A stretch of DNA of 64,000 nt from Rhipidocladum racemiflorum (GCA_036346355.1 CM070572.1:5959001-6023000); one strand, 5' to 3'. Positions 23,226-34,978 are shown, counted from the stretch's first letter. The notes: generated by a model from the sequence alone, not told the origin. Program-made: numbers and translations.

Positions 23226-24264
23226 GCTGAAATGAAAACAGGTACAATCCCCCTAAAATTGATAATAGCATAAAGAGACTGAACCGAGTAGATCCCATTG
23301 CTACAATATTGTCAAACCAAAGTGTCCTCATCATCAGAGAGCCTTATAATGCTAGCCACCTCCACTAATTCGAACCACCTGATTATCATTCTTTCATAAA
23401 AAAGTTTTTCTAAAAGTACATCTAACATTTGACCTATCCCAAATTTTAGCAGTTGAGCAACCTTTTTGATTAACCAACACATATAGATCTCAAAATTGAA
23501 TAGCTAAGCAAGAAGATCCAAACCAAATGTCTTACCAAAATCTAATTTTCATTCCATTCCCCACGTTCCACCTGTAGCCAAACCTTGTAGCCTACATCGC
23601 CCGCAAAAACCCCATTCCAAAAAACAGAAACAAACTCTGGTAGACGGAGTTGTGCCACATGGGTCAGTGGGTTTGAGAGGAACTGGGGAATCTGCATTGC
23701 TGGGTTTTCCTTGAACCAATCATGGGTGTTATTACGACCTTTCTTTTGTACAATTCCAGCTGCTATTCCTTCTGCTCTTTCCAAAGTCTCCAAACTTCTA
23801 CTTGTTCTATTCCGGCTGCTATGTTTGAGAGGAACTAAGTAAGTCTTTTTTATCTTCCAATTTGTTCTGATCGAGAAATTTCTTTTGTTAATTTTTTTTA
23901 TGGTGGTTCTTACATATGGAAATGTTCTCTCTCTAAGAATGACTCATACACACAAAACTAGTGCTTTGGTTGTATAGAGACACCTTCTTAGCGAAATGCT
24001 TCAGCCAATTCTACCGAGGTAAGAGTCGATCGACATATTACACCAGATTAAGTTGGGTATAGTGAATTGAAGAATGTATTTGTAGACTTGAACAACAAGT
24101 TAATAACTTCTTAACTTAAACCTTTTTTATCTTAATTGTATAACAGAGAATTCTAACTTCTCATTATCATGTTTGCAGAATATAACCGAAATGCTCGAAA
24201 TAATTAAAGTTTATACAAATGATCTTGGGAAAGCATATGCATCCAAGGATGATGAATTAATGAG
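23226..24264. other. Intergenic; one unassigned minus-strand frame
   Basis: An 83-codon minus frame at 23793-23542 might be more LINE-associated sequence, but I recognise no motif in it. The rest is AT-rich. Confidence 0.35.
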
Positions 24265-24269
24265 CAATG

Positions 24270-25186
24270 TGTCAGCGTTCTAGCTAACAGGCACCTCTGA
24301 ATTGGGTGCTTATGAGGTTCAAACAGGGGGCTTTCGGGGCAATTGCCGGGGAAAGGAAGAAGACGACCGGGGTACCGGGAAACTCAGGGGAACAAGGAGG
24401 CGCCAGAGCTTTTTACCCAGGTTCAGGCCCTCATAAGAGTAATAGCCCTAGTCCTGCTTTCTTTTGGTATTGCTTGTGTTCTTGCTGAAGGAAATGAAAG
24501 CCTTACAATCTTTCGAACCCCCTCTCCCATGCACCCTGGCTCCTTTATACTAGGGTCGACGGACGCATGGGTGGCTTACCCCCCAGCCACCATCATTACA
24601 CTGGCATGGGATTATTTATTGCGCACGTCGCTCGTTCTTACTCTTCATTAATGACTGCCGCAGCTGTCACAATCCCACCTCGGGCCCCCCATCCACCAAC
24701 GCTTCCGCTACGCCGTGGGTAAGGTGTCGCCGTGATGTCACGCAATTAATGCGTGCCTGGGAAGGCGGGCGTCGCCGATCGCATCTCAAGACGCCTTGCA
24801 TTTAATGCGCACAACTTGCATTAAATGCCCTTGACTCGGGAGTGGCCCGCGTGCCACCTTTCCTGGCGACCACCTTCCTGGTCGCCAGGGCGTGGCCTGG
24901 CCGCCACGTGTCCCCTGGCGACCACCTTCCTGGTCGCCTAGGGCGTGGCCTGGCCGCCACGCTGGCCCCTGGCGACCACCTTCCTGGTCGCCAGGGCGTG
25001 GCCTGGCCGCCACGTGTCCCGGCGACCACCTTCCTGGTCACCCAGGGCGTGGCACAGCCGCCACGTGCCCTCGGCGACCACCTTCCTGGTCGCCAGGGCG
25101 TGGCCTGGCCGCCACGTGCCCTCGGTCGACCACACCCTGGCGACCTTTTAATCATGAGTGGGGACCTGGCGCAAAGTACGCCGACA
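24270..25186 (-). repeat. 3' LTR of gypsy element
   Basis: About 917 bp. Ends are TGTCAGCG (plus left) and CGCCGACA (plus right). It aligns along its length with 31447-32305 but carries five rather than four copies of the internal about 51-base GC-rich unit. Confidence 0.92.
24864..25130. repeat. Hairpin minisatellite in 3' LTR, five units
   Basis: Each unit of about 51 bases contains GGCGACCA-(6)-TGGTCGCC, able to fold into an 8-bp-stem hairpin, followed by GGGCGTGGCCTGGCCGCCAC. There are five units here and four in the partner LTR. Confidence 0.9.
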
Positions 25187-25604
25187 AGAGCCCCGGTCCA
25201 CCCAGAGCGCTTTTGACCTACCAACTTCCTTTTTCTCTCTTTTGAATACTAATCGGAGAACCGCTCAGCCTCCCGGTGGGGCCATTAATTAGCCCACTCG
25301 CCCGCAGCCTTCGAGACTTTTCGCTTCTTCCTGGTTCCCTGTATGCGATTTCTTGGCTATTCCCGCCCGCAACCGCCGCACGATCCTTGGGACACGCCTT
25401 CTTAATCTGGCTTTTGAACTTCCCTCTCTTTTCCCGAACCGCGCGTCCTTTTGGTTCTCCGCCGTGGCTTTCCTCGCGGCCTTATAAAAGGCGACCGAGG
25501 GGGACTCCTCCTTCCTCTAACTCTCCTCACCCCGCTTCTTCCCGGCTTTAGAGCTTCCTTCTCCTTTGTCTTTGCCGACGGACTTCGACATTCTTCCGCA
25601 CCCG

Positions 25605-28103
25605 ATGGCTCCCATTCTTCCCTCGTCGGCCGCCGAGGAGGAGATTGCCGCCGCATTTCCCGGAACATAACCGCTGGATCTCTCCGTCTTGTGCCACGGA
25701 CCGTCGAGCCCACCGCCGTCCCCGGAGGTGATCTTTTCGGTGGCAGCTTCTTGCGGGCCTCGCTGCCACCGGTTTCGGATTTTTATCTCTCCGTCCTCAA
25801 CTTTTATGCTATTCACCACATCCATCTTCCCCCAACTCCGCTGCTCTCCTTCTTTGCTTCGCCCACTTCTGTGAAATGTTCATAGGAGTGCTCCCCAACC
25901 TCCTTCTTTTTCGCTTCTTCTACACCCTCCGCGCCACGGGCGGCAACTCGCTTGTTACCGGGAGCTGTCACCTGCGGCTCCGCGACGGGTCCATGTCACG
26001 CTACCTTCCTCTCGACTGCCGATCCAATCGAGGAACTGGCGTGAAGATTGGATGTACGCCGAGGACGATAGTGGCATTGAGGTGCTGGAGCTTCCGCCTG
26101 GCCCGGCGGTCAGCAACCCCAACTGGGGGGCCCATGTGAGCGAGACGCCCGAGCTTCTGGCTATGCTAGCGCGCGTCGACCACCTGCGGACGGCGGGTTT
26201 GACAGGGCCCATGGTCATTCGGGACTTCGTTTCCGAGGTCGTGCCCTCTTCGCCGCCGCCCCGCCTACTGGCAATACATGGGCGTCGGCGACGGGACCCG
26301 GAGCATTCCTGGAGGTAACTCGTTTCACCTTGAGCCATCCCTCTCCCTTCTACGCTATGGGTCGAATTTTGGTGCTGACAGTGTTTTTATTCTCTGGGGC
26401 TTCTCCCCTTCCTCTTTTTTTTGTGTGCCAGCCGCCGGGAACCTGTCTTCCGACGCGATCGACAGGTGGATGGCGCAACTGGGCTTCGTCGGCCCCATTC
26501 CGGAAGTCCCGGACGGCGCGGTCCCGCTCTGCCGGTTGTCGCCGGGGGAGCGCGCGACGATAGTCCGTGCCATGCCGTCGATGGACGCCATGGGCACGCC
26601 CGACGTGACACGCCGCACCCTTGACAATCCGGACCCTCCTCGGGCGGCGTGGGGAGGGCACCTAGGAGGCGCAGCGCCCGGATGACGGCGATGATGACGG
26701 TAATGGTGGTCGTTCCCAAAGGCCCCGCCTGGCTCGACCGGGCGGAACTCTACGGCGGCCGCGGACTTCTTCGCCGCGCGGCCGCTTTCTCGTTGGTGGC
26801 GAGAGGTTTGCCGACCACCGGGGCCCGTCCTCCTTGCTCCCGCCGGGTGGGGACAACAAACCTTCCGCCACGGCCTCCTCGCCTTTCGCCGGGTGGTGGG
26901 CAAGAACCACCGCCGCTGCCTTGCCGGCAGCCTGGCCGCCGCCACCACTGGCGGCGAATCTTCTCCGCCGCCACATCGCCACCGCCGGCCAATGGCGCGA
27001 TTCGCCTCTGGCCAATACGGTTTCTAGGCCGACAGATCGCACCGACAAAGACCGCTGGGGCCGGGTCTCATTCCGAGCGTGCCTCGGTTCCCAAGGCCAT
27101 CACCTGTACTTATTCAAAAATGCACATACAAGACGGAATTTAAGTTTCTTTGAGCGGCATTTTGCCGTTACTTACGCCTTTCACGCCTCTTTCTTAGGGT
27201 TCCCGCCGACCCTTCCGTTGCCCAAGCAGGGTGGTCCGGCGCCGTGGTCGCAGGGTCGCGCCATCCGGGTAGCCGATCCCAGGACGGCCGGGCAGGGAGG
27301 GCGACCCCCAGCGGCGATTCTTTGGCGCTGCCGCCGGCATCGAGGTCCGCTCGGCCTCGCCCCTACCCCGGATCCACCCATCGCCTCCGTTCCTCGCAGA
27401 CGCAGACGCTTTGTCGGGCAGCCTCACGAGCTTTATTCCAAAGATAAGCGGTTTCAGCGACGAGCGTGGAGCGTTGACGGAGGCGGAATCGAGATTAACC
27501 GCCTCCGCAAAGAGGTAGAAGATCTGCGCGATCGGGGCGGATCGAGCGAGGCTGGCTGAGCGGGAGCAGCGGAACAAAGCACCCGCCATGGAAGGCTCTG
27601 CGGAGCTGGAGGCGGAGAAGGCCGATAGGGCCCAGTCAGACGTGGACACCCTGCAGATGCTGCGCCATGCCTTCAACCGAGCAATGGCCACCTTGCTCGT
27701 TAGGGCCGGAGCAAATGTCCGCAGGAGGAGAAGCCACGGCACTATGCCTTCTCGCCGCTGCATCGCAGACTTCCTTACGCTGGCCGCCGCCGCCTCGCCA
27801 GGTCCGTCTCAGAGGGGCGCGCAGCCGCGGCGCCACGGCGGCACGTGCTGGCTTGTTGCGCAAGCCGTGACTCAACCGATCCCGCAGCCACGGTCCGGAT
27901 CGGCGATCGGGCGCAGCGGAGGAGCGGAGTCCACGACGCTTCCGAAGCGTGTCGCGGCCACCGGGCGATGGAGAACCTCAGGTCGAGGCGGTAGCCGAGG
28001 GCGTGGCGCTTCATCCGGACGTTCTCCGATTCTGTCGAGGATGTGGCGCCGCCGAGGCGGCGGCAGAGGACGAGGAGGATCCCCCCGCAGCGTAGTTAGC
28101 TAG
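25605..28103 (+). pseudogene. Antisense accessory gene, 'putative gypsy type transposon' family
   Basis: It lies opposite to pol, between the integrase and the 3' LTR. An ATG at 25605 opens a frame with an early stop (25668). Further on, in shifted frames, come LSVLNFYAIHHIHLPP, CEMFIGVLPNLLLFRFFYTL (near 25870-25940) and NWREDWMYAEDD (near 26030-26065), the block order of the Pfam 'putative gypsy type transposon' domain (PF04195). A likely intron (GGAG|GTAACT at about 26315 to TGCCAG|CCGCC at about 26433) leads to an exon reading LSSDAIDRWMAQLGF. The C-terminal third is charged and coiled-coil-like (EGSAELEAEKADRAQSDVDT, 27588 on). It is broken by stops and frameshifts. Its function in the element is unknown. 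Confidence 0.65.
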
Positions 28104-28632
28104 TTTGTTTTACTTTTGCCTGTAAAAACTTCAGACGCAAGACAGTTCAAATGGAATGGAAGCACGGGCTTCCCGCTATATGGCTTAAAGATTTCTTTGT
28201 TCTTATTCTTTACGGCTCCACGCGGAACGCTTGGAGACTTAAGGTCTTGAGCTAGGGAACGATCACTTAGCGAGTTCGGGCGGGGCCCTGTGTTCTTGGC
28301 GTTGGTGTTCGAGTCGCCGACCCCCACGGGGACACCCTGAGTGTCATGACCGTGCTGGGGATCGTGCTAAACTAGCCATCCAATCACCCGTCCCCGTGCG
28401 CCGCTCACACTTAGTGATCCTACCCTCGCTACTGGGACAGGGTACCAGAGGCAAATCGCCCCGGCACTATCCGACAGAAGGCAAAAGACCGAAAAAAGGG
28501 CAGGAAGATCAGACGGTTTGGACAGGAAAAAAAGAGTATTTAACTTCAAAACAGAGGGCCTCCCCCGACCCGCGGCGGAGCGGAAGACATACTCCAGCCG
28601 GTCGGGGGACGGAACCAAGGACTTACAACCAA

Positions 28633-29936
28633 TCAAGGGTAGAACTTGCGCAGATTTTCTATATTCTGAGAGTTTGCTAGCTCCTCGCCGTCTTCAGTGG
28701 CCAACCTGACCGCCCCGGGACGAGAGACAGAGACCACTTTGAAAGGTCCTTCCCACTGGGGGGACAGTTTATGCGACCCAAGATGCGTCTGGATTCTTCG
28801 CAAGACCAGGTCGCCATCGCCGCGTTCTCTCATTAACCCGGGAGGCGTGGTACCGCCTGAGGCTCTGCTGGTACTTTGCAGCACGCAAAGCTGCTCGATC
28901 CCGCGCCTCTTCCAAGAGGTTGATGTCGTCTTGACGCAGCTCTCCCTGGTCTTCTTCCACAAACGCCAGTAACGCGAGGTGACCCAGTTCGGCTCAGGGG
29001 AGAACGACCTTCACGCCAGTAGACCAGGAAGAAAGGGGTTTCCCGTGAGTCTTGGCTAGGAGTGGTCCGAAGTGACCACAACACAGCCGGGAGCTCTTCG
29101 GTCCACCGGGCGCCACGCTTGTGGAGTCGGTCGAACGCCCGGGTCTTGAGGCCCTTCAGTACCAGCGCGTTGGCCCGCTCGACCTGGCCGTTGCTCCTGG
29201 GGTGAGCGACCGAGGCAAAACAGACCTTGGTGCCCATCTCTTCACAGAAGTCTAAGAAGGCCGCGCTAGTGAACTGGGCGCCGTTGTCGGTGATGATACG
29301 GTTAGCGACCCCGAAGCGGGCAAAAATCTCTCGTATGAACTTGACAGCCGCAGCGGCGGTGATGGATCTTACTGCCTCGGCTTCTACCCACTTGGTGAAC
29401 TTGTCGATGGCGACGAACAGGTGGGTGTAGCCCCCTGTGGCCCGCGGGAACGGGCCCAGGATATCCAGCCCCCAGACCGCGAAGGGCCAAGAGAGCGGGA
29501 TAGTCTGCAGGGCTTGGGCTGGTTGGTGGACCTGCTTGGCGTGGAACTGACACGCTTCACATCTCCTCACCAGCTCGCAAGCATCCTGGAGGGCGGTCGG
29601 CCAATAGAACCCTTGACGGAAAGCTTTTCCCGCCATCGTTCGTCCGGACACATGGCTCCCGCACACGCCTCCATGGATATCCGAGAGCAAACTGCTCCCC
29701 TCTTCCCGAGTGATGCACTTCAGAAGAATTCCATTCTTACCCCAGCGGTACAGGTCCCCGCCCACCAGGGTATAGCACTTGGCCTTTCGTGCTATCTTCT
29801 CTGCTGACGCATCATCATCGGGGCACACTTGATCCCGCAGGTAGGCCAGGATCGGATCCATCCATGTGCCTTCCTGGTCAAGTACAGCGACCACGAGGTG
29901 GTCGTCCGAGTACTTCGCCTGGCCGGGCATTTCCAA
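28633..29936 (-). pseudogene. Gypsy integrase, frameshifted near the C-terminus
   Basis: The open frame 29936-28833 holds a zinc-binding HHCC module (H...GSH, then CEACQFH), the core with DD(35)E residues in WGLDILGPFP, IITDNGAQFTS and HPRSNGQVERAN, and then the block RETPFFLVY. There the frame breaks. The C-terminal GPF-type tail resumes in the frame 28962-28633 (GDLVLRRIQTHLGSHKLSPQ, WEGPFKVVS, and the end NIENLRKFYP). The enzyme would insert the cDNA. At least one frameshift at about 28950 disables it. Confidence 0.92.
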
Positions 29937-30059
29937 CGGAACCGCCTTCCCCGTGGTTAGGGTCGAGCGGCATCACCATCGTCCCCCGCCAGAAATGGGG
30001 GCTGCGATGGACGATCGCGAAGCCTTTCCTCAAAGACCCGACGGCACAGAGACCTGGTC

Positions 30060-30736
30060 GGCGAGCTGAGCGAGCTCGTCCGCCAGATGGTTGTCACGCC
30101 TGGGGATGTGAGTGTATCCCAGTCCTTCGAAATGCCTTTCCAACTTCCTGACCTCCGCCAGGTATGCTGCCATGACGGGGTCAGGACAGGAAAAGTCCTT
30201 CCTTGCCTGATTGACGACCAGCAGGGAGTCGCCCTTTACTTGCAGGCGCCGGACACCGATGGCTGCGGCACGGAGCCCACCAAGAAGCCCTCGTACTCGG
30301 CGACGTTGTTGGTGGCCTTGAAGTCGAGGGCGACCACGTACTTGAGGAGGTCCCCGGTCGGAGAGACCAGGAGAACCCCAGCCCCCGCGCCTTCAAGCCT
30401 GAAAGACCCGTCGAAGAAGAGCGTCCAGGGGGAGGGCGCGGGGACCTCATCAGCTTCGGACTCAGATGGAGTCCACTCGACCATGAAGTCCGCCAGCCTT
30501 TGACTCTTTATTGAGGTACGAGGAGCAAACTTGATACCGAACTCCCCCAGCTCAACGGACCACTTGGCGATGCGACCCTCCGCTTCTCGGTTGTGGAGGA
30601 TCTCGCGCAGGGGGTACGAGGAGACCACTGTGATCTCTCTCCCTTGGAAATAGTGCCGTAACTTTCTTGACGCCACTACCACCGCATAGACCATTTTCTG
30701 AGCCTGAGGGTACCTTGTTTCTGCGTCGTGGAGCAC
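30060..30736 (-). pseudogene. RT connection plus RNase H of gypsy element
   Basis: The frame 30736-30236 starts HDAETRYPQAQKMVYAVVVA, then SRKLRHYFQGREITVVSSYP, the connection domain. RNase H follows with LFFDGSFRLEGAGAGVLLVS and ATNNVAEYEGFLVG. Near 30236 the frame shifts; the next RNase H block (GDSLLVVNQARKDFSCPDP) lies in another frame at about 30225-30170. The RT palm and fingers that should precede this domain are absent: only about 700 bases separate it from the 5' LTR. Confidence 0.88.
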
Positions 30737-31446
30737 TTTGCTGATGTAGTAGACCGGCCGTTGGACCCCTTGTCTTATGCCCCCGCGACGTTCGCGGAGG
30801 ACATGACGCAGGTCGCTGCCGCGCCGACGCCGCCCTTCATCGAGGCGCGATCGGAGGTCTTCACGGTTCCCCCTAGACTCGGGGGGACCGCGGGAAGAAG
30901 CGGAATCATGTGCATGTCCTCAGAATCGAGGGGTTGCAACCAGGACCCTTCCCTTGTCCCGACCCTTGACGCCGGAGGGGTCGCCGTGTGGTGGCCGGAA
31001 CCTGGCACGCCAGCGCTGCTGCTCGCCGCCACGCCACGGAAGCCTCCGGCCCGGTCGCCACATCAACATTCTTGTGTGCGGCGTCCACCAGGTGGACGAT
31101 GTACCGCAGCCCACGGAGTGGTCGGGTGTTCGCTCCCAGAGTTACCGGGGGATGATCGAGAAGCAGTCGGGCCGCATGGAGGCTTCGCGCGGGGGTGTCG
31201 TCACCCAGCGCCAAGCGCCGTTGGACGGGCTGACCCCCGGGCGTAGGAGCCATGCGCGGCCCCGGCGGAGGGACCGGGTGGGGCTCCCCCGAACGTCGGG
31301 ATCGGCTACTGGCGCCGCTTTCCTCGGGCAAATTGCCGCGATTGAGTGCGACTCCGCCATGCGAGACAAGCGCTCGCTTCGCCGAGCTTCGAATCGAGAT
31401 GGAAGGAAGAGGGCAATCTAACCACCAAGAGCCCCTACAGCGCGCC
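30737..31446 (-). other. Leader/gag remnant and primer-binding site region
   Basis: Directly inside the 5' LTR, at 31447-31432 on minus, is TGGCGCGCTGTAGGGG, resembling the TGGCGC...GGTAGGGG primer-binding sites of grass gypsy elements. The rest has open frames without recognisable gag, CCHC knuckle or protease. Gag, protease and RT appear deleted or replaced. Confidence 0.5.
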
Positions 31447-31713
31447 ACTCGGCGTTCTAGCTAACAGCACCTCTGAATTGGGTGCTTATGAGGTTCAAAC
31501 AGGGGCTTTCGGGGCAATTGCCGGGGAAAGGAAGAAGACGACCGGTACCGGAAACTTCAGGGAACAAGGAGGTGCGAGCTTTTGACCCAGGTTCAGGCCC
31601 TCATAAGAGTAATAGCCCTAGTCCTGCTTTCTTTTGGTATTGCTTGTGTTCTTGCTGAAGGAAATGAAAGCCTTACAATCTTTCGAACCCCCTCTCCCAT
31701 GCACCCTGGCTCC

Positions 31714-31721
31714 CTTTTATA
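31714..31721 (-). promoter_or_regulatory. TATA box in 5' LTR
   Basis: On minus the sequence reads TATAAAAGGGAGCC. The equivalent site in the 3' LTR at about 24543-24550 has lost one A (TATAAAGG). Confidence 0.65.
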
Positions 31722-32030
31722 CTAGGGTGACGGGGACGCATGGGTGGCTTACCCCCCAGCCACCATCATTACACGGGCATGGGATTATTTATTGCGCACG
31801 TCGCTCGTTCTTACTCTTCATTAATGACTGCCGCAGCTGTCACAATCCCACCTCGGGCCCCCCATCCACCAACGCTTCCCGCTACGTCCGGTAAGGTGTC
31901 GCCGTGATGTCACGCAATTAATGCGTTCGGGAAGGCGGGCCGTCGATCGCATCTCAAGACGCCTTGCATTTAATGCGCACAACTTGCATTAAATGCCCTT
32001 GACCTCGGGAGTGGCGCGTGCCACCTTTCC

Positions 32031-32236
32031 TGGCGACCACCTTCCTGGTCGCCAGGGCGTGGCCTGGCCGCCACGTGTCCCTGGCGACCACCTTCCTGGT
32101 CGCCAGGGCGTGGCCTGGCCGCCACGTGTCCCGGCGACCACCTTCCTGGTCGCCCAGGGCGTGGCCTGCCGCCACGCCCTCGGCGACCACCTTCCTGGTC
32201 GCCCAGGGGCGTGGCCTGGCCGCCACGTGCCCCCGG
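32031..32236. repeat. Hairpin minisatellite in 5' LTR, four units
   Basis: Same about 51-base unit and same hairpin arms (GGCGACCA and TGGTCGCC) as at 24864-25130, but with four copies. Confidence 0.9.
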
Positions 32237-32310
32237 GTCGACCACACCCCTGGCGACCTTTTTAACTGCGGGGGAGTGGGGACCCTGGCGCAAAGTACGC
32301 CGACACAATG

Positions 32311-32450
32311 CTTCTATGCTTTCTCTCTTAATACAAGTTGCACAATTTTTAAAGCAAATAAAAGGATAAGTAATCATCATCTACCATTCATTCATGCTTT
32401 AATATTTGTACAACTTTAAAAAAGAAAAGCATATAAGCACCTCTCTGAAT
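32311..32450. repeat. Small palindromic repeat, copy 2 (gypsy target)
   Basis: This is the reverse-orientation relative of 14835-14960 (shared TACAAGTTGCACAATTTTTA and TACCATTCATTCATGCTTTA). It begins immediately after the gypsy target duplication, so the element inserted at or in its edge. Confidence 0.6.
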
Positions 32451-34673
32451 GAAATTGCATGGTTGAAGAAGTATGAATTTTGCCATTTCTAACTTTTTGC
32501 AATTTCAGAGTTAAATCAAAAGTTTTCCTCCCACCTCAAGGTGTGTAGCACAACATATGAAAAGTTTATTTAAGAACATATCACACTTCTTAGGAAGTAT
32601 ATGACAGAGACAGAAGGTAAACTTTATACTAGTAATTTTGTCTATATTTTAATTGTGAATCAAAATAACCATTTTACTAACTTATTATTAATGACATACT
32701 CATCGCCACTAACACGAATGTAATAGTGCATATAAATGAACTAGCAATCATACTTAACATAACAACACATACTAAATAACCATTACACTAATTAAACTCT
32801 AATAAAAAACAATTATATAACTTGCATGGAAAAAACTTACCTTTTTCTAGAAAATCTCAACTTGATTTTCAACTTTCACAACTATAAATTCTCCTAGCTA
32901 GCAACATAACTACCCAAAATCACCTATAAATATCTCTCTCCTTTTTCTCTCCTCCGCTCCCTCTCCCCTTTCCCTCATCGGCCGAAATGAACGCAGGAGG
33001 GAGGACACGACTGTTTTTTAGGCGAGGCGCAATGTGTTTTCTCGCAAGTGGGGGCCACAATCTAGTCGAGGAAGGAGAGCTCGGTGGGCAACTTGCTAGG
33101 CTACATGACCGCAGCATATGTTGCCATCTATATCCGAGCCTAGGCATAGAGGCAAGCTGCCTGCCTAGGCCGGGGAACGCGGCAGGTCTTCTATTGTGAT
33201 AGGCCCGCTTGCTATTGTCGTGGTGCGCTATGCTGTCACAAGGCCGGAGATGTGCTATGGTACACAAGTGCAGTAGGTGACACGCGTTAGCTGACACTGC
33301 TTACGTGGTCGAAGAAGAAACTATTTTTTTACAATTCTATTCACATGTGACCAAATTTGTAAAAATAATTGTTTAATGAGACCAATCAAGCCAAAGCTTC
33401 AACGCACCCACATTTGGGAACTTTTATCATGTTTAATCGCCCTACCCTTTGTGATAGGATACATATATATGGGTGGGTCCTCAGATTTCCCATTTCCTTC
33501 CCTTTACTCGTTTCCTTCGCTTCTCTTTCCCTTCTCTTCTTCAATATGCTCTTGCGACGATGAGATTGCCACCGCCGACTTCCCCTTTTCCTTCCCATAT
33601 GCCTCGCCTCACCACTTCGACGATGCCACCCCTATCCCCCGCATGCGATAGAATTGTCGCTGACAAGGGAGTGTGGTGAGGGGCCGCATAGTGCCTACAA
33701 AGCCATGCATCCTCCTTGTCTACCTCACCTGCAGTGGCACCGTGCAAAGTCGTTGCCTAATGGCGAACGCTGGACCATCGTGAAGGCAAAATTAATCCCC
33801 AGGTGATTTAAAAAAAAAACCTAGGTGATTTCCCCCTCTTTTCTAAAAAATGTGATTGTATAAAATTTTCTTGGTCCTCATTTGATATCTTGCAAATCGA
33901 AAGTTTCGGTCCGATTTGAAAGTATCTTCGAATTTGAACTAAATGTCGATCGTCAACTCCATTTTGGTAACTTTCCTCAAAATCGACTTAGAAGTTCCAT
34001 AATTTTTCGAAATTCGATTTGAATGTTTTGAATCCGACCTGAAAGTTTCTTGAAACCCGAATTGAATCTTGATAAATCCAATTTGAAAGTTTCATCAAAT
34101 CCGAATGGAAACTTTCCAGATCCCTATATATTGAAAGTGCCTCAAATATCAAACTTTTCGTGAATACAACCCGACCCCCACTGCTTGGCTTGGCAAAAGT
34201 CACCCGTTGGATCTTTCTTTTTTGTTCGGTGTCTTATTTCTTTACTTCTTATTTCGCAGTTACTTTTCTCATTGGTCTATTCTGTTGGAGAAACGTACCA
34301 TATAAGCTACTCTGGAAAAGGTATGAGCCATATTTTGATCCATGGGATCAGAGTTCAAATCACACATCTCACCCATCGCCATGCAAATACAGTAGTCATA
34401 AAATTTTGATTATATCTACAAGGAAAAAAATCAGACAGCTTGCAAATACCAAGATCGAAAAAATGCAGTTTCAATTTAGGATAGGAAAAGTAAGAATTAA
34501 GCTCTGAAAAGAAGGGGAATGGAGAAAGATTTTGTGTGCGTTTCCGATCCCCTATGGAGTGGCCTTCACGTTTATTGTGCAAAGAGGTGCTTCAAATTAA
34601 GCTCTCCCTATGATGCAACATGCCATCTATAGTTGAGGGCAAGAGCAGATTAGACAGCCACACTCGTCGGTAC

Positions 34674-34680
<7 letters not shown>
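32451..34680. other. Intergenic DNA
   Basis: No gene is supported. At about 33890-34120 short degenerate repeats of the type ATTTGAAAGTTTC occur several times. Several open frames at 32920-33750 overlap on both strands without domain signals. Confidence 0.5.

Positions 34681-34714
<34 letters not shown>
34681..34714. repeat. (GA)n microsatellite
   Basis: About 17 GA units. Confidence 0.9.
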
Positions 34715-34715
<1 letters not shown>

Positions 34716-34917
34716 GCTCGTCGTTAGCCATGCATCAAATTTCCATCTTGCCGTAGCAATTCCATCACCCATTGATGGAACAATTTTCTCTTAGGTTTGG
34801 GTCTTTTGTTTGCAGGCTCTAAGAAAACCACTGCAGGTTTTGCATATCCACTGGATTGCCTGGCAAAGATGAATCCGGCCGGCCACGTTTCTGTTGGTGC
34901 ACTCGTCGAAATAAGAT

Positions 34918-34978
34918 CCTCTGACGTCGCGTCTCTGACGTTGAGTCACTGATATGTGGAAGGACGTGACGTCAGAGG
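34918..34978. promoter_or_regulatory. Inverted repeat with TGACG/TGACGTCA bZIP-type motifs
   Basis: CCTCTGACGTCGCGTC at the left and GACGTGACGTCAGAGG at the right are inverted copies with two mismatches. The block contains three more or less complete TGACG cores, one a full TGACGTCA palindrome. It lies about 470 bases upstream of the ATG at 35445. TGACG is the binding core of TGA/bZIP factors, so it is a candidate regulatory element for that gene; this is inference. Confidence 0.4.

Larger units (their letters stand above)
31447..32305 (-). repeat. 5' LTR of gypsy element
   Basis: About 859 bp, paired with 24270-25186. The right plus-strand end is CGCCGACA. The left end reads ACTCGGCG where TGTCGGCG is expected, so the last two LTR bases on minus are changed. 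A minus-strand TATAAAAG lies at 31721-31714, setting the transcription direction. Confidence 0.92.
24265..32310 (-). mobile_element. Ty3/gypsy retrotransposon with both LTRs and TSD CAATG
   Basis: The element body is 24270-32305, flanked by CAATG at 24265-24269 and 32306-32310. On minus, the order is 5' LTR (32305-31447), PBS-like site, a short decayed leader/gag region, RNase H, integrase, an antisense accessory gene (plus strand) and 3' LTR (25186-24270). The LTRs share end motifs TGTC[AG]GCG and CGCCGACA. Protease and most of RT are missing and pol is frameshifted, so it could move only with help. The LTRs differ in many small indels, so the insertion is not recent. The target was a small palindromic repeat. 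Confidence 0.93.

Noticed and set aside
24786..25245. Repetitive WPPR/GDHLPG-type proteins on both strands
   Set aside because: Translations of the LTR minisatellite units; the same frames recur in the other LTR.
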